Assembly: GCA_025457805.1 (NCBI GenBank)
Contig: JALOTR010000011.1
Span: forward strand, 1 to 13,156
Length of the DNA: 13,156 nucleotides
Source: Akkermansiaceae bacterium
GTDB lineage: Bacteria; Verrucomicrobiota; Verrucomicrobiia; Verrucomicrobiales; Akkermansiaceae
Direction: 5' to 3'
Below are positions 1-7,277 of the stretch, one piece after another. The notes beneath the pieces are model-generated. The model was not told the origin of the DNA, did no database searches, and saw nothing but the letters and a program-made list of their open reading frames with translations. The translations under genes were made by a program, and so were the position numbers. How positions within the stretch are numbered: the stretch's first letter is position 1; the number at the start of each line of letters is the position of its first letter.

Positions 1-372
1 GCCCAAGTCCATCACCTGGTTTCCACCGTCAAAGGCACGCTGAGGGAAGGCACGGATGCAATTGATGCCCTGGCGCTGAGTTTCCCCGGTGGCAGCATCA
101 CCGGCGCGCCGAAAAAGCGGGCGATGGAAATCATTGATGATCTCGAACCTCATCCGCGCGGCATCTATTGCGGCGCGATCGGCTGGTTTGGCTTCAATGG
201 TGAGTCTTCCTTCAACATCGCCATCCGCACACTCATCCGCAAGGCGGACAAGCTGGTCTATCAGGTCGGCGCGGGAATCGTGGCGGACTCGGATCCGGAA
301 AAGGAGTATGAGGAAACACTCCACAAGGCGGCAGGAATCCGGCTCGCGATCGAGCGATGGCAGAAGGGGTGA
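1..372 (+). CDS. pabB: Aminodeoxychorismate synthase component I, C-terminal part (partial at window edge)
   Basis: The window opens inside this gene; 123 C-terminal residues are visible, ending in TGA at 370-372. PabB joins chorismate with PabA-supplied ammonia to give 4-amino-4-deoxychorismate, the precursor of p-aminobenzoate and folate, in the cytoplasm. The chorismate-binding fold is clear: HHLVSTVKG (visible residues 4-12), FPGGSITGAPKKRAMEIIDDLEP (28-50, split as FPGGSITGAPK then RAMEIIDDLEP), FNIAIRT (71-77) and GAGIVADSDPEKEYEET (90-106). The GGSITGAPK form is typical of PabB; anthranilate synthase TrpE usually has AGTVSGAPK. I therefore favour PabB, but the amidotransferase partner and the N-terminus are outside the window, so isochorismate synthase-like or fused forms cannot be excluded. 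It is likely the upstream member of the operon with maf, 51 bases away. Confidence 0.9.
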   Translation, partial: AQVHHLVSTVKGTLREGTDAIDALALSFPGGSITGAPKKRAMEIIDDLEPHPRGIYCGAIGWFGFNGESSFNIAIRTLIRKADKLVYQVGAGIVADSDPEKEYEETLHKAAGIRLAIERWQKG

Positions 373-390
373 GGTGGTTTCGGTTTTGGG

Positions 391-411
391 TTATCAGTTA
401 TCAGTTATCAG
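391..411. repeat. Three perfect tandem copies of the heptamer TTATCAG
   Basis: The 51-base gap between the pabB stop (372) and the maf start (424) holds three exact head-to-tail copies of TTATCAG at 391-397, 398-404 and 405-411. The run is A+T-rich inside a G+C-rich operon. Short heptamer arrays of this kind are prone to slippage, so copy number may vary between strains. No function can be assigned. Confidence 0.85.
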
Positions 412-423
412 GTTTATATCATT

Positions 424-1005
424 ATGCCCGTCATCCTTGCTTCATCCTCACCCCGCCGCAGGGAATTGTTAGAGAAGGCGGGATTGGTTTTTGAGATTGT
501 TCCTTCACCCGCGGAGGAAGTTCACGATGCGTCGATGCGGCCGGAAGAGTTATGTGAACTCAATGCTTCGATCAAAGCCGCGGAAGTGGCGGGCAGACGA
601 ACGGATGCGGTGGTGATCGGGGCGGACACGCTGGTTTTCATCGATGGCCAGCCACTCGGCAAACCCGCCGATTTGGATACGGCGCGAGCGATGCTCAGAC
701 AGCTTGCCGGGCGTGTGCATCAGGTTTGCACCGGCGTTTGCGTGATGTTTCCCGATGGCACCCGCAAGATCTTCCACGGTCTCACGAAAGTCACTTTTTT
801 GCCGCTCGGCGATGAGGAGATCGATGCCTATTTCGCCTTGGTCAATCCGCTCGACAAGGCCGGTGCCTATGGAATCCAGGAACACGGCGAGAGGATCGTG
901 GCGGGGATCGAGGGCGACTTCGACAATGTCATGGGCCTGCCCGTGAAGTTGGTGATGGCCGCACTGGAGGCGGAATCGGGTTGCGGGGAGGGCGTGGATG
1001 GGTGA
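424..1005 (+). CDS. maf: Maf family nucleoside triphosphate pyrophosphatase (YhdE-like, dTTP/UTP type)
   Basis: 193 residues, the usual length for Maf proteins. Maf enzymes hydrolyse non-canonical or excess nucleotides (dTTP/UTP in the YhdE branch, m7GTP in the YceF branch) to monophosphate and pyrophosphate in the cytoplasm, and overproduction interferes with septum formation. Visible motifs: LASSSPRRRELL (5-16), the substrate/phosphate loop; GADTLV (66-71) with the candidate catalytic Asp68; LGKP (78-81); HQVCTGV (99-105); DKAGAYGIQ (144-152); and NVMGLP (168-173). The DKAGAYGIQ block places it nearer YhdE than YceF, although the residue after IQ is Glu rather than the usual Gly. ATG at 424 starts exactly at the conserved N-terminus; no Shine-Dalgarno is seen. 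The stop overlaps the next gene by 8 bases, implying translational coupling. Confidence 0.94.
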   Translation: MPVILASSSPRRRELLEKAGLVFEIVPSPAEEVHDASMRPEELCELNASIKAAEVAGRRTDAVVIGADTLVFIDGQPLGKPADLDTARAMLRQLAGRVHQVCTGVCVMFPDGTRKIFHGLTKVTFLPLGDEEIDAYFALVNPLDKAGAYGIQEHGERIVAGIEGDFDNVMGLPVKLVMAALEAESGCGEGVDG

Positions 1006-1981
1006 AGAATGCGGCATGGCATCGCCGCGCAGGTATCCACTCATTTTCAACCCGAAGGCGCGCAGCCAGAAGGGTGGGCGGGTGCTTCGTTTCCTGATGA
1101 GCCACGCGAACCGCTTCGCGATGTATGCCACCAACCACGCCGGCGAGGCGCGCGATCTCGCGGCGCGTTTTGCCCGCGAGGGGGAGCCGGTGGTCATTGC
1201 GGCCGGCGGCGATGGCACGCTCAATGAAGTGGTCCATGGCCTCGCGGGAAGCTCCACGGTGCTGGGCGTGCTGCCTGCCGGGACGATGAATGTGTTTGCC
1301 CGCGAGATGGGCATTCCCTTCGATTCGCTGGAACGCGCCCTCGCCATCATCGATGCCGGCCTCGTGCGCGAGGTGGATCTTTTTTCCGCCAACGGCTCGC
1401 CCTTCGTCCAGATGGCGGGCATCGGATTTGATGCGCAGGTGATCGAGGAAACCACCTGGGAGTCCAAGAAAATGCTCGGCCCGCTCGCCTACCTGCTGGC
1501 TGCCGTCAAGGTGCTGGGCGAGCAACCGCCGAAAATGGAAATCATCTGCGCGGATGGCCGTCGCGAGGAAGGCGTGGCGGTGGTGGCCGGAAATGGCTCG
1601 CTCTATGGCGGCCAGTTCAAACTTTTCCGCAATGCGGACAACCAGGACTCGAAACTCGACGTGCTGGTTTACAAGGAGGCCGGCTACCGCATCGTGCTCG
1701 ACTCGCTGCGCGGCCTCGCTTTCGGCGGTGTGGATCTGCTGGCCTCGACGAGCTATTTTCAAACCGAGGCATTCACCGTGCGCGCCAACCGCGAAGTGCC
1801 GGTGGAGGTCGATGGCGAATGGATCGGCCGTTTTTCCGAAGTCCGCTTCGTGGAAACCGCCAGCCGCCTGCGCGTGCTCGCCCCCGAGGGACCGGTGGCG
1901 GGAAATTTTGCGGAAGCCCTCAAGTCGATGCTTCAGTGGCCGCGAAGGCAGCCGGAACTCCAAACCACCCGCAGCGTCTGA
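998..1981 (+). CDS. Diacylglycerol kinase-family lipid kinase (YegS/DgkB-like)
   Basis: 327 residues, close to the family norm of about 300. Members phosphorylate diacylglycerol or related lipids with ATP at the inner face of the membrane. Visible: IFNPKA (16-21), the first nucleotide-site strand; GGDGTLNEV (70-78), the hallmark ATP-binding loop; GVLPAGTMNVFARE (90-103); GIGFDA (141-146) in the second domain; and VEVDGEW (269-275) near the end. There is no membrane segment. The start at 998 has a good Shine-Dalgarno (GGGGAGGG, 985-992) and overlaps the maf stop; an in-frame ATG at 1016 is an alternative that would remove six non-conserved residues. The lipid substrate (diacylglycerol, phosphatidylglycerol or sphingoid-type) cannot be read from sequence. 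Linkage to sanA suggests an envelope-lipid role (inference). Confidence 0.9.
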   Translation: MGEECGMASPRRYPLIFNPKARSQKGGRVLRFLMSHANRFAMYATNHAGEARDLAARFAREGEPVVIAAGGDGTLNEVVHGLAGSSTVLGVLPAGTMNVFAREMGIPFDSLERALAIIDAGLVREVDLFSANGSPFVQMAGIGFDAQVIEETTWESKKMLGPLAYLLAAVKVLGEQPPKMEIICADGRREEGVAVVAGNGSLYGGQFKLFRNADNQDSKLDVLVYKEAGYRIVLDSLRGLAFGGVDLLASTSYFQTEAFTVRANREVPVEVDGEWIGRFSEVRFVETASRLRVLAPEGPVAGNFAEALKSMLQWPRRQPELQTTRSV

Positions 1982-2664
1982 AACCCTCGGCTCCCACCTC
2001 CACGAGCTCCAAAGGCTGGCGATACTGGACGAAGAGATGCTTCCTCGTCATCGGCATCATCGGCCTGCTCGGCGTGGCGATGATCGTTTACGCCAACGTT
2101 GCGGCCGTTTGGGCTTCCCGCGGAAAGGTGTTTTCCGACGTCTCAAAAGTCCCCGAAACCCGCGTCGGCCTCGTCTTTGGCACCACTGACCGCGTCGGCG
2201 GGCGGGAAAACCTGTATTTCCGCTACCGCATCGAGGCCGCCACCCGCTTGTGGAAGGCCGGGAAACTCAAGACCCTCATCGTCTCCGGCGACAACCGCGA
2301 GATGTCCTACAACGAACCGGAAAAAATGCGCCAGGCCCTCGTCGAGCGCGGCATCCCCGCCAGCCGGATCGTCTGCGATTACGCCGGACTTCGCACGCTG
2401 GATTCCGTCGTGCGCGCCAAGGAAATCTTCGGCGTGGATTCCGTGGTCTTCATCAGCCAGCGCTTCCAGAACGAACGCGCCATCTACCTCGCCAAGGCCC
2501 ATGGCATCGAGGCTTGGGGCTACGATGCACGCGATGTCGTCTCACACGGCGGCCTCAAAACCAAGCTTCGCGAAGTCGGAGCCCGGGTGAAAATGTGGCT
2601 CGACGTCAATCTCCTCCACACCGGTCCCAAGCATTTGGGCGAAAAAGTGGCATTGCCTAACTAA
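1936..2664 (+). CDS. sanA: SanA-like DUF218 inner-membrane protein
   Basis: 242 residues from the proposed GTG, close to E. coli SanA (239). SanA/DUF218 proteins are anchored in the inner membrane with a Rossmann-like domain outside; E. coli sanA mutants lose the envelope barrier to vancomycin at high temperature, but the biochemical activity is unknown. Visible: a membrane helix at about 33-57; VGLVFGTT (77-84); ENLYFRYRIEAA (91-102); LIVSGDNREMSYNEPEKMR (114-132), the most diagnostic block; DYAGLRTLDSVVRA (148-161); and FISQRFQNERAIYLA (172-186). The frame stays open back to 1819, but the extension has no family similarity and lies wholly inside the upstream kinase gene. GTG at 1936 leaves a short cytoplasmic tail before the helix and a 46-base overlap with the kinase. 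The exact start is uncertain; the identity is not. Confidence 0.88.
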   Translation: MAAKAAGTPNHPQRLKPSAPTSTSSKGWRYWTKRCFLVIGIIGLLGVAMIVYANVAAVWASRGKVFSDVSKVPETRVGLVFGTTDRVGGRENLYFRYRIEAATRLWKAGKLKTLIVSGDNREMSYNEPEKMRQALVERGIPASRIVCDYAGLRTLDSVVRAKEIFGVDSVVFISQRFQNERAIYLAKAHGIEAWGYDARDVVSHGGLKTKLREVGARVKMWLDVNLLHTGPKHLGEKVALPN

Positions 2665-2930
2665 AGCGAAGGACCTGCCCAAGGCATGGATGCTGCTTGA
2701 CTTGCTGCGGCGCAACGGATCGCCTGATCACCAAAGGGATGGCGGAACCTTACGGATTCGTCACCTCTTGGTCGTGTCGATTCCCTTGCGCTTCGGCGAT
2801 TGTGGCTACATTCCAAGCAACCTTCACCACTAACGGTATTCCTGCAACCCGCCCTCCCTTCCCGACATTTGCCAACCGGTTCCCCTATCCCGCCCCAACC
2901 TTCCCCGCCAAACCCCATATCCCTGAACTT
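2665..2930 (+). promoter_or_regulatory. Leader region with a C-rich, G-poor tract (possible Rho-utilisation-like RNA)
   Basis: 266 bases between sanA and the large secreted protein. The last 90 bases (2841-2930) contain 47 C and only 9 G, with few chances for base pairing, and end directly at the ATG with no Shine-Dalgarno. Such C-over-G bubbles are what Rho loads on in well-studied bacteria; that this one acts as a rut site is inference. The frame of the downstream gene is open through this tract (from 2697), but the resulting peptide would bury the signal peptide behind 78 proline-rich residues, so I treat it as untranslated. I could not find a convincing -35/-10 pair or intrinsic terminator. 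Confidence 0.4.
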
Positions 2931-5909
2931 ATGAACCAAACCATCCCTCCTCCCAAGCGCAGTGCTTGGAGTAAAAACCGCATCCATCCCATCATCAAGC
3001 GCTGGACTGCCGGCCTCGCCACTGCTGGTGCGCTGTTGGTGCAATCTCAATTTGTCTCCGCCCAGACGTTTTTCGACCTTTCGTCGTCCAATTATTCCCA
3101 AGACTTCGCGAGTATCAGCGGATGGACGAACAACTACGCGGCAGGCACTGGGGCCTCGAACTGGAGGACGGCTACCAGTGTCGCTACATCCACTCTCAAC
3201 ACCACGACGGTATTCTCGACCGGCACGACGGGCGGTGTCCAAAAGGGCACCCAAACCATGGTCTTCCTTGCAACTGGCACCAACACGGCGGCCACCGATC
3301 TGCTCATGAACTTTGCGGATCGTGAGGACGGAGTTCTCAGTTTTGACTACGCAAAGGTGGTGAACACCGCGAGCGCAACTCCAAGGTCATCGGATCTCAA
3401 AATCCAATTCAGTTTAGACAATGGAGCCACCTTTTCGGATGTCACAGGATACACGATCCCCAGAATCTTCAATAGCTCGACTGCGGAGTCCGGATCCCTG
3501 ACCGTGACCTTGCCACCCGATATTGACGACGAAGCTCAGGTCGTCCTGAGGTTTTTCTTTTGGAACAATGGTGAAGGTGGCGGTACTGGAAACCGGCCCA
3601 AATGGAGTATCGACAACATTGTTGTATCCAGCTCCGCATTGGCGTTACCGCCGGCCGTGCCAAACACTCCGACCGCTTCCGCCATCACTTCGAGCAGCTT
3701 CACCGCCAACTGGGATGCTGTCGTGGATGCCCTGAGCTACAAACTGGATGTGTCAACTGACAGTGGATTCACGTCGTTTGTTTCCGGCTACGAGAACCTG
3801 ACCGTCTCTGGCACCAGCCAGATCGTTTCAGGTCTCAATCCCTCCACCACTTATTACGCCCGGGTTCGTTCGGTCGGTGCAGGGGACGCCACCAGTGCCA
3901 GTTCGGCAACCCTGACAGTGACAACCTCCGTCCCGGTTGATCCGTTTGTCGGAGTTTCCAAGACCACCCTCACCGCACTCACCACCACCTACGGCACGCC
4001 ATCCACGGCGGATACTTTCCTCGTCAACGGCTCCCTTCTCGCCGGAGATATCACGATCACCGCTCCGAGTGGATTGGAAGTCTCCCAAACATCCAGCAGC
4101 TCCGGATTTGCCGCAACCCAGGTCCTTGATGGATCGAGCGGCACAGTCAGCTCCGCATCGATCTGGGTGAGACTTAAGGCCGATGCCACAGTCTCCGGCT
4201 CATACAACGGACTGAATGTGACGCTTGCCAGCCCTAGTGTGACCACGGTGAACGTGGCCACCGCAGCCGGCGGCAATGCAGTCTCGCCGAAAAACATTTC
4301 CGTCACCGGGCTCACGGCTGCCGGAAAGAATTATGATTCCAACACCTCCGCCACCGTGACCGGCACACCGTCCTACACCGGTTTGGAGAACGGAGAAAGC
4401 TTCGCCGTCACCGGTTCGCCTACCTGGGCATTCGAAACCAAGACTGCCGGAATCGGAAAATCCGTCATCGCCACCGGTTCCTTCGACGCCCCCAGCAGCA
4501 ACTACACCGTGACCAATCCGGTCCTCTCCGCTGACATCGCACCCTTGGCCATCACCGTCACCGGCGCGAGCGTTGTCACCCGCCCCTACGATGGAACCAC
4601 GGCCGCCCAAATCACCGGCGCCACCCCCGTCGGAGTGCTCATGGGAGACACCGTGACTGTTGCCGGTGGAGGCACCTTCGCCACCCCGGACATCGGCACA
4701 GGCATCAGCGTCACGGCCAACCTCACGCTCGGAGGAACCGATGGAGGAAACTACACACTCACCCAGCCAACCGGCCTGACCGGGGAAATCACGCTGGGCG
4801 TGCAAACCATCACCTTTGCCGCCCTGCCCAACAAGTTCAGCACGGACCTGCCCTTCGAGCTCACCGCCACGGCAAGCTCGGGACTTCCTGTGAGCTACAT
4901 GTCTTCCAATCCTCTGGTCGCCACCGTATCGGGCTCCACCCTCACCATCGTCGGTGCAGGCACCACCCTGATCACCGCAAGCCAAGCCGGTGATTCCAAC
5001 TACGGCCCGGCCACCAATGTGAGCCAGACTCAACTCGTCCTGCCTCCTCCCAGTGTTCTGGCCGCCGGGGACATCGCGGTTGTTGCACTTCAAGCCGACG
5101 ATCCGGATCAATTTGCCTTCGTGGCACTGGTGGATATCAATCCAGGAACCCAGGTCGCGTTCACCGACAATGCCTGGACGGGCTCGGCACTAAACTCCAA
5201 TGAAGGCACCATCGTGTGGCAGGCACCATTGTCCGGTGTGGCCCGCGGAACTGTGATAACTTGGCTCGGTGGTACAGGTTCGGGAGCGGGTTTCTCTGCA
5301 GGTAGTGTAGTGTCAGCTACCAACAACGTCGCCTTTGCAACCGCAGGAGATCAAGTGATCGTTTACCAAGGAGAAGCAACGTCTCCCACCTTCATCTATG
5401 GTTTGTCCACCAACACTTGGATTACCACCGGATCACCCAATTCCAACACCTCATACCTGCCAACCGGACTCACCAATGGCGTTTCTGCAAGGGATTTTGC
5501 TGCCGAAGTTGACAACAACTATTTCACTGCAGACACCAGCAGCGGAACCCAATCCGAGATTCTTGCAGCCATCGGAAATGTTGCGAATTGGACCCGCAGC
5601 GACACACGTTTCACCACGCTCCCTTCGTGGACCTTCACCGTGACCACAGGCAGCACTCCTGACCCGCTCTTCACCGATCCCACACTCAACGCGGTGCTCT
5701 CGGATCAACCCGCCGGCGTGAAGCGCCTCAGCTTCACTGGTATCCCGGGCCGTGTTTACGGGATTCAGCGCTCGGACAACCTCACCACTTGGACCCAGAT
5801 CAACACCGTCACCACGCCTCCTGGCGGTGCGGTGACCTTCGACGATCCAAGTCCGCTCGCAGGCAAAGGCTTCTACCGCATCATCTTCACCGCGGAACCG
5901 CCGCCCTGA
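2931..5909 (+). CDS. Large secreted multidomain protein (jelly-roll-like, Fn3, YDG and Ig-like modules)
   Basis: 992 residues from ATG 2931, chosen because a Sec signal peptide follows directly (basic n-region to 24, hydrophobic 25-37, likely cleavage after VSA at 44). Domains in order: a beta-rich domain (46-235) with FSLDNG (160-165), VVLRFFF (204-210) and WSIDNIVV (225-232); fibronectin type III (about 244-332); a TTTYGTPSTADTFLV module (338-450); two YDG-type repeats, NYDS (467-470) and PYDG (552-555), covering 453-622; an Ig-like QTITFAALPNKF module (625-704); a GDIAVVALQADDPDQFAFVAL module (713-905) with FTDNAWTGS; and a C-terminal IQRSDNLTTW...GFYR module (912-988). Such modules occur in bacterial surface proteins and adhesins. 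There is no enzyme motif, no PEP-CTERM, LPxTG or C-terminal membrane segment, so the protein is probably released or held by another partner. Its role is unknown; adhesion or matrix is inference. A strong terminator ends the transcript. Confidence 0.85.
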   Translation: MNQTIPPPKRSAWSKNRIHPIIKRWTAGLATAGALLVQSQFVSAQTFFDLSSSNYSQDFASISGWTNNYAAGTGASNWRTATSVATSTLNTTTVFSTGTTGGVQKGTQTMVFLATGTNTAATDLLMNFADREDGVLSFDYAKVVNTASATPRSSDLKIQFSLDNGATFSDVTGYTIPRIFNSSTAESGSLTVTLPPDIDDEAQVVLRFFFWNNGEGGGTGNRPKWSIDNIVVSSSALALPPAVPNTPTASAITSSSFTANWDAVVDALSYKLDVSTDSGFTSFVSGYENLTVSGTSQIVSGLNPSTTYYARVRSVGAGDATSASSATLTVTTSVPVDPFVGVSKTTLTALTTTYGTPSTADTFLVNGSLLAGDITITAPSGLEVSQTSSSSGFAATQVLDGSSGTVSSASIWVRLKADATVSGSYNGLNVTLASPSVTTVNVATAAGGNAVSPKNISVTGLTAAGKNYDSNTSATVTGTPSYTGLENGESFAVTGSPTWAFETKTAGIGKSVIATGSFDAPSSNYTVTNPVLSADIAPLAITVTGASVVTRPYDGTTAAQITGATPVGVLMGDTVTVAGGGTFATPDIGTGISVTANLTLGGTDGGNYTLTQPTGLTGEITLGVQTITFAALPNKFSTDLPFELTATASSGLPVSYMSSNPLVATVSGSTLTIVGAGTTLITASQAGDSNYGPATNVSQTQLVLPPPSVLAAGDIAVVALQADDPDQFAFVALVDINPGTQVAFTDNAWTGSALNSNEGTIVWQAPLSGVARGTVITWLGGTGSGAGFSAGSVVSATNNVAFATAGDQVIVYQGEATSPTFIYGLSTNTWITTGSPNSNTSYLPTGLTNGVSARDFAAEVDNNYFTADTSSGTQSEILAAIGNVANWTRSDTRFTTLPSWTFTVTTGSTPDPLFTDPTLNAVLSDQPAGVKRLSFTGIPGRVYGIQRSDNLTTWTQINTVTTPPGGAVTFDDPSPLAGKGFYRIIFTAEPPP

Positions 5910-5942
5910 TCGCTGAAAAGCAAACCGTCGAAATCTGAACCC

Positions 5943-5978
5943 AGGCACCGCGTCGCAAGGCGCGGTGCCTTTTTTCTT
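5943..5978 (+). terminator. Rho-independent terminator of the large secreted protein gene
   Basis: AGGCACCGCG (5943-5952) and CGCGGTGCCT (5961-5970) form a perfect 10-bp stem around an 8-base loop, followed by a run of six T (5970-5975) and then CTT. It lies 33 bases after the stop of the 992-residue gene. This is the strongest terminator in the window and separates the large gene from the PEP-CTERM gene. Confidence 0.92.
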
Positions 5979-6358
5979 GGTAGGGACGGATCCTCCGGGC
6001 CAAAAGGTAGGGATGGACCTCCGGGCCGTCCGCGCGAAAGGAATGAGAATGCGAGGACGATGAACGCCGGAACGTCCCACATCGGCTTTCCCATTCACCC
6101 CACTTTCACCGGACCGCCCGGAGGATCGGTCCCTGCCTTTCCGCACGGCCGTCTTCGCTAATGCTCCGCCGCGTCAGGAAGGATCGGTCCCAGCTCTGAA
6201 TCCCCACCCCATTCACCGGATTCATGCTGACCGTGTCGCGGAATGAAGGCGGGTTCTGAAAGGAACAGGAATTCGCGTATTTCGCTGAAAAATAAGGGGT
6301 TCCGCGATGTGACGGAACCGTTTCCGGAGAAAGTTGGCGCGGGAGGTGCTTCCCTACC
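5979..6358. repeat. Cluster of direct and inverted copies of a ~21-bp GGTAGGGA...CCTCCGGGC repeat
   Basis: Most of the 480-base gene-free stretch 5910-6389 is taken up by this cluster. Copy 1 (5979-6000) and copy 2 (6006-6026) are direct and differ by one substitution and one deletion. Copy 3 (6116-6137) is inverted and matches the complement of copy 1 at 20 of 22 positions. A shorter inverted fragment is at 6341-6358 (15 of 18 against copy 2), and AGGATCGGTCCC recurs at 6122-6133 and 6180-6191. No reading frame in the stretch looks real. The pattern fits a decayed dispersed repeat or miniature element; origin is inference. Confidence 0.65.
6298..6319. other. Hairpin upstream of the PEP-CTERM gene
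   Basis: GGTTCCG (6298-6304) and CGGAACC (6313-6319) form a perfect 7-bp stem with an 8-base loop, 70 bases before the PEP-CTERM start. It has no T-run, so it is not a standard terminator. It could be a 5'-leader structure or a DNA-binding palindrome; the sequence does not decide. Confidence 0.45.
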
Positions 6359-6389
6359 CAAGGTCGTTCGCCTCCCTCCTCAAACTGCT

Positions 6390-7079
6390 ATGAAAATCAA
6401 GACACTTCTAATTTCGATAAGTTCGGTCTCATTACTTGGGATTCTACCGGCAAATGCTGTATTAATCGCAGCGTTCAATTTTAATTCACTTTCGATCACG
6501 ACAGCCGCGGTTCCAGGCTCAGGCTCTGTGCCCACCTCTATCAGCGCAAGTTCAGGCACAGGGACGGTTGGGCTTACAGGTTGGTTGGGAACGGTTGACG
6601 ACTTTGCAGGGACTACATTGAACCAAGTAGGAACAGACCCCGCTGAGGAATCGCTTAGTTTGATCGCGGGCGGTCCTTCAATAGGCCCGTTCCCTGGGAA
6701 CAATAGCTTCATTACAATTGCTTTCTCCATGCTGGGACTCGAAGATCTGGTGGTGACCTATGCGCACCGTGGAACCGCTACAGGATTCAATGCCGGCGGA
6801 TGGTCTTGGAGTATTGATGGCACCAATTTTACAAGTTTAGCAGGCAGTCCATTGCCAACAAGAAGTGGGACGTTCGAGTTAGCAACTGCGAGCTTCGCCG
6901 CAGTCACTGCATTGGACAACGCTTCGTCGGTTGTATTGAGATACACACTGTCTGGTGCCACCAGTAACTCGGGGAATAACCGAATCGATAACATTCAAAT
7001 AAACGCCGTCCCCGAACCCGAAGCAGCCCTCCTCGGAGGCATCGGCCTCCTCGGCCTTCTCCGTCGTCGCCGTTATTGA
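6390..7079 (+). CDS. PEP-CTERM sorting-domain protein with a jelly-roll-like body
   Basis: 229 residues from ATG 6390, where a clear signal peptide begins (KIK then hydrophobic 5-20, likely cut after ANA at 23). The frame is open from 6243, but that extension would bury the signal. The C-terminus is a textbook PEP-CTERM signal: VPEP (207-210), hydrophobic helix 212-224, RRRR (225-228). Such proteins are exported by Sec, then cleaved by an exosortase, often in exopolysaccharide-making bacteria; no exosortase gene is in the window. The body resembles the first domain of the upstream large protein: WSWSIDGTNF (138-147) and VVLRYTLSG...NNRIDNIQI (181-204). The body is A+T-rich (36% G+C in 6391-6490) while the tail is about 68%, suggesting a tail joined to a foreign body. 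Specific function is unknown. Confidence 0.88.
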   Translation: MKIKTLLISISSVSLLGILPANAVLIAAFNFNSLSITTAAVPGSGSVPTSISASSGTGTVGLTGWLGTVDDFAGTTLNQVGTDPAEESLSLIAGGPSIGPFPGNNSFITIAFSMLGLEDLVVTYAHRGTATGFNAGGWSWSIDGTNFTSLAGSPLPTRSGTFELATASFAAVTALDNASSVVLRYTLSGATSNSGNNRIDNIQINAVPEPEAALLGGIGLLGLLRRRRY

Positions 7080-7102
7080 TTTCCGCGTCCATTCATGTCC
7101 TG

Positions 7103-7143
7103 CAAAGCCCGTTGGTTTTCGAGCCGGCGGGCTTTGTTGTATT
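7103..7143 (+). terminator. Terminator-like hairpin after the PEP-CTERM gene
   Basis: CAAAGCCCG (7103-7111) and CGGGCTTTG (7128-7136) make a perfect 9-bp stem with a 16-base loop, followed by TTGTTGTATT. It lies 23 bases after the stop. The T-tract is broken, so termination strength is uncertain. Confidence 0.65.
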
Positions 7144-7149
7144 CTGATT

Positions 7150-7174
7150 CGCCAAGCATCCCCTTGGCGCTTTT
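7150..7174 (+). terminator. Second terminator-like hairpin in tandem
   Basis: CGCCAAG (7150-7156) and CTTGGCG (7163-7169) form a perfect 7-bp stem with a 6-base loop, followed by CTTTT. It stands 13 bases after the previous hairpin and about 100 bases before the CvfB-like gene, so the two may act together as a tandem terminator insulating that gene. Confidence 0.5.
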
Positions 7175-7277
7175 GGCGGCTTTTCAACCTCCATGGCTTT
7201 AGCGACGGATGGTGGCGTTTCCCTTTTCTCCTTCAAATCCCCATCGACTCTGCGGCGTGATGGGGGCATGCTGCGGC

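Noticed and set aside
550..1963. Long minus-strand open frames across maf and the lipid kinase
   Set aside because: They are antisense shadows of two clear families in G+C-rich DNA; the translations show His/Arg/Ala-rich composition and no domain.
2697..2930. N-terminal extension of the 992-residue protein
   Set aside because: It would place 78 non-conserved, proline-rich residues before a typical signal peptide; the ATG at 2931 is the sensible start.
4200..5111. 303-residue minus-strand open frame inside the large secreted protein
   Set aside because: It is Gly/Asp-rich, reading the complement of Thr/Ala-rich repeats, with no motif, and is entirely covered by a well-supported gene.
5451..6146. 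231-residue minus-strand open frame crossing the terminator
   Set aside because: It runs through the intrinsic terminator and repeat cluster, with Arg/Gly-rich low-similarity sequence.
6243..6389. N-terminal extension of the PEP-CTERM protein
   Set aside because: It would bury the signal peptide and runs through repeat and hairpin sequence.
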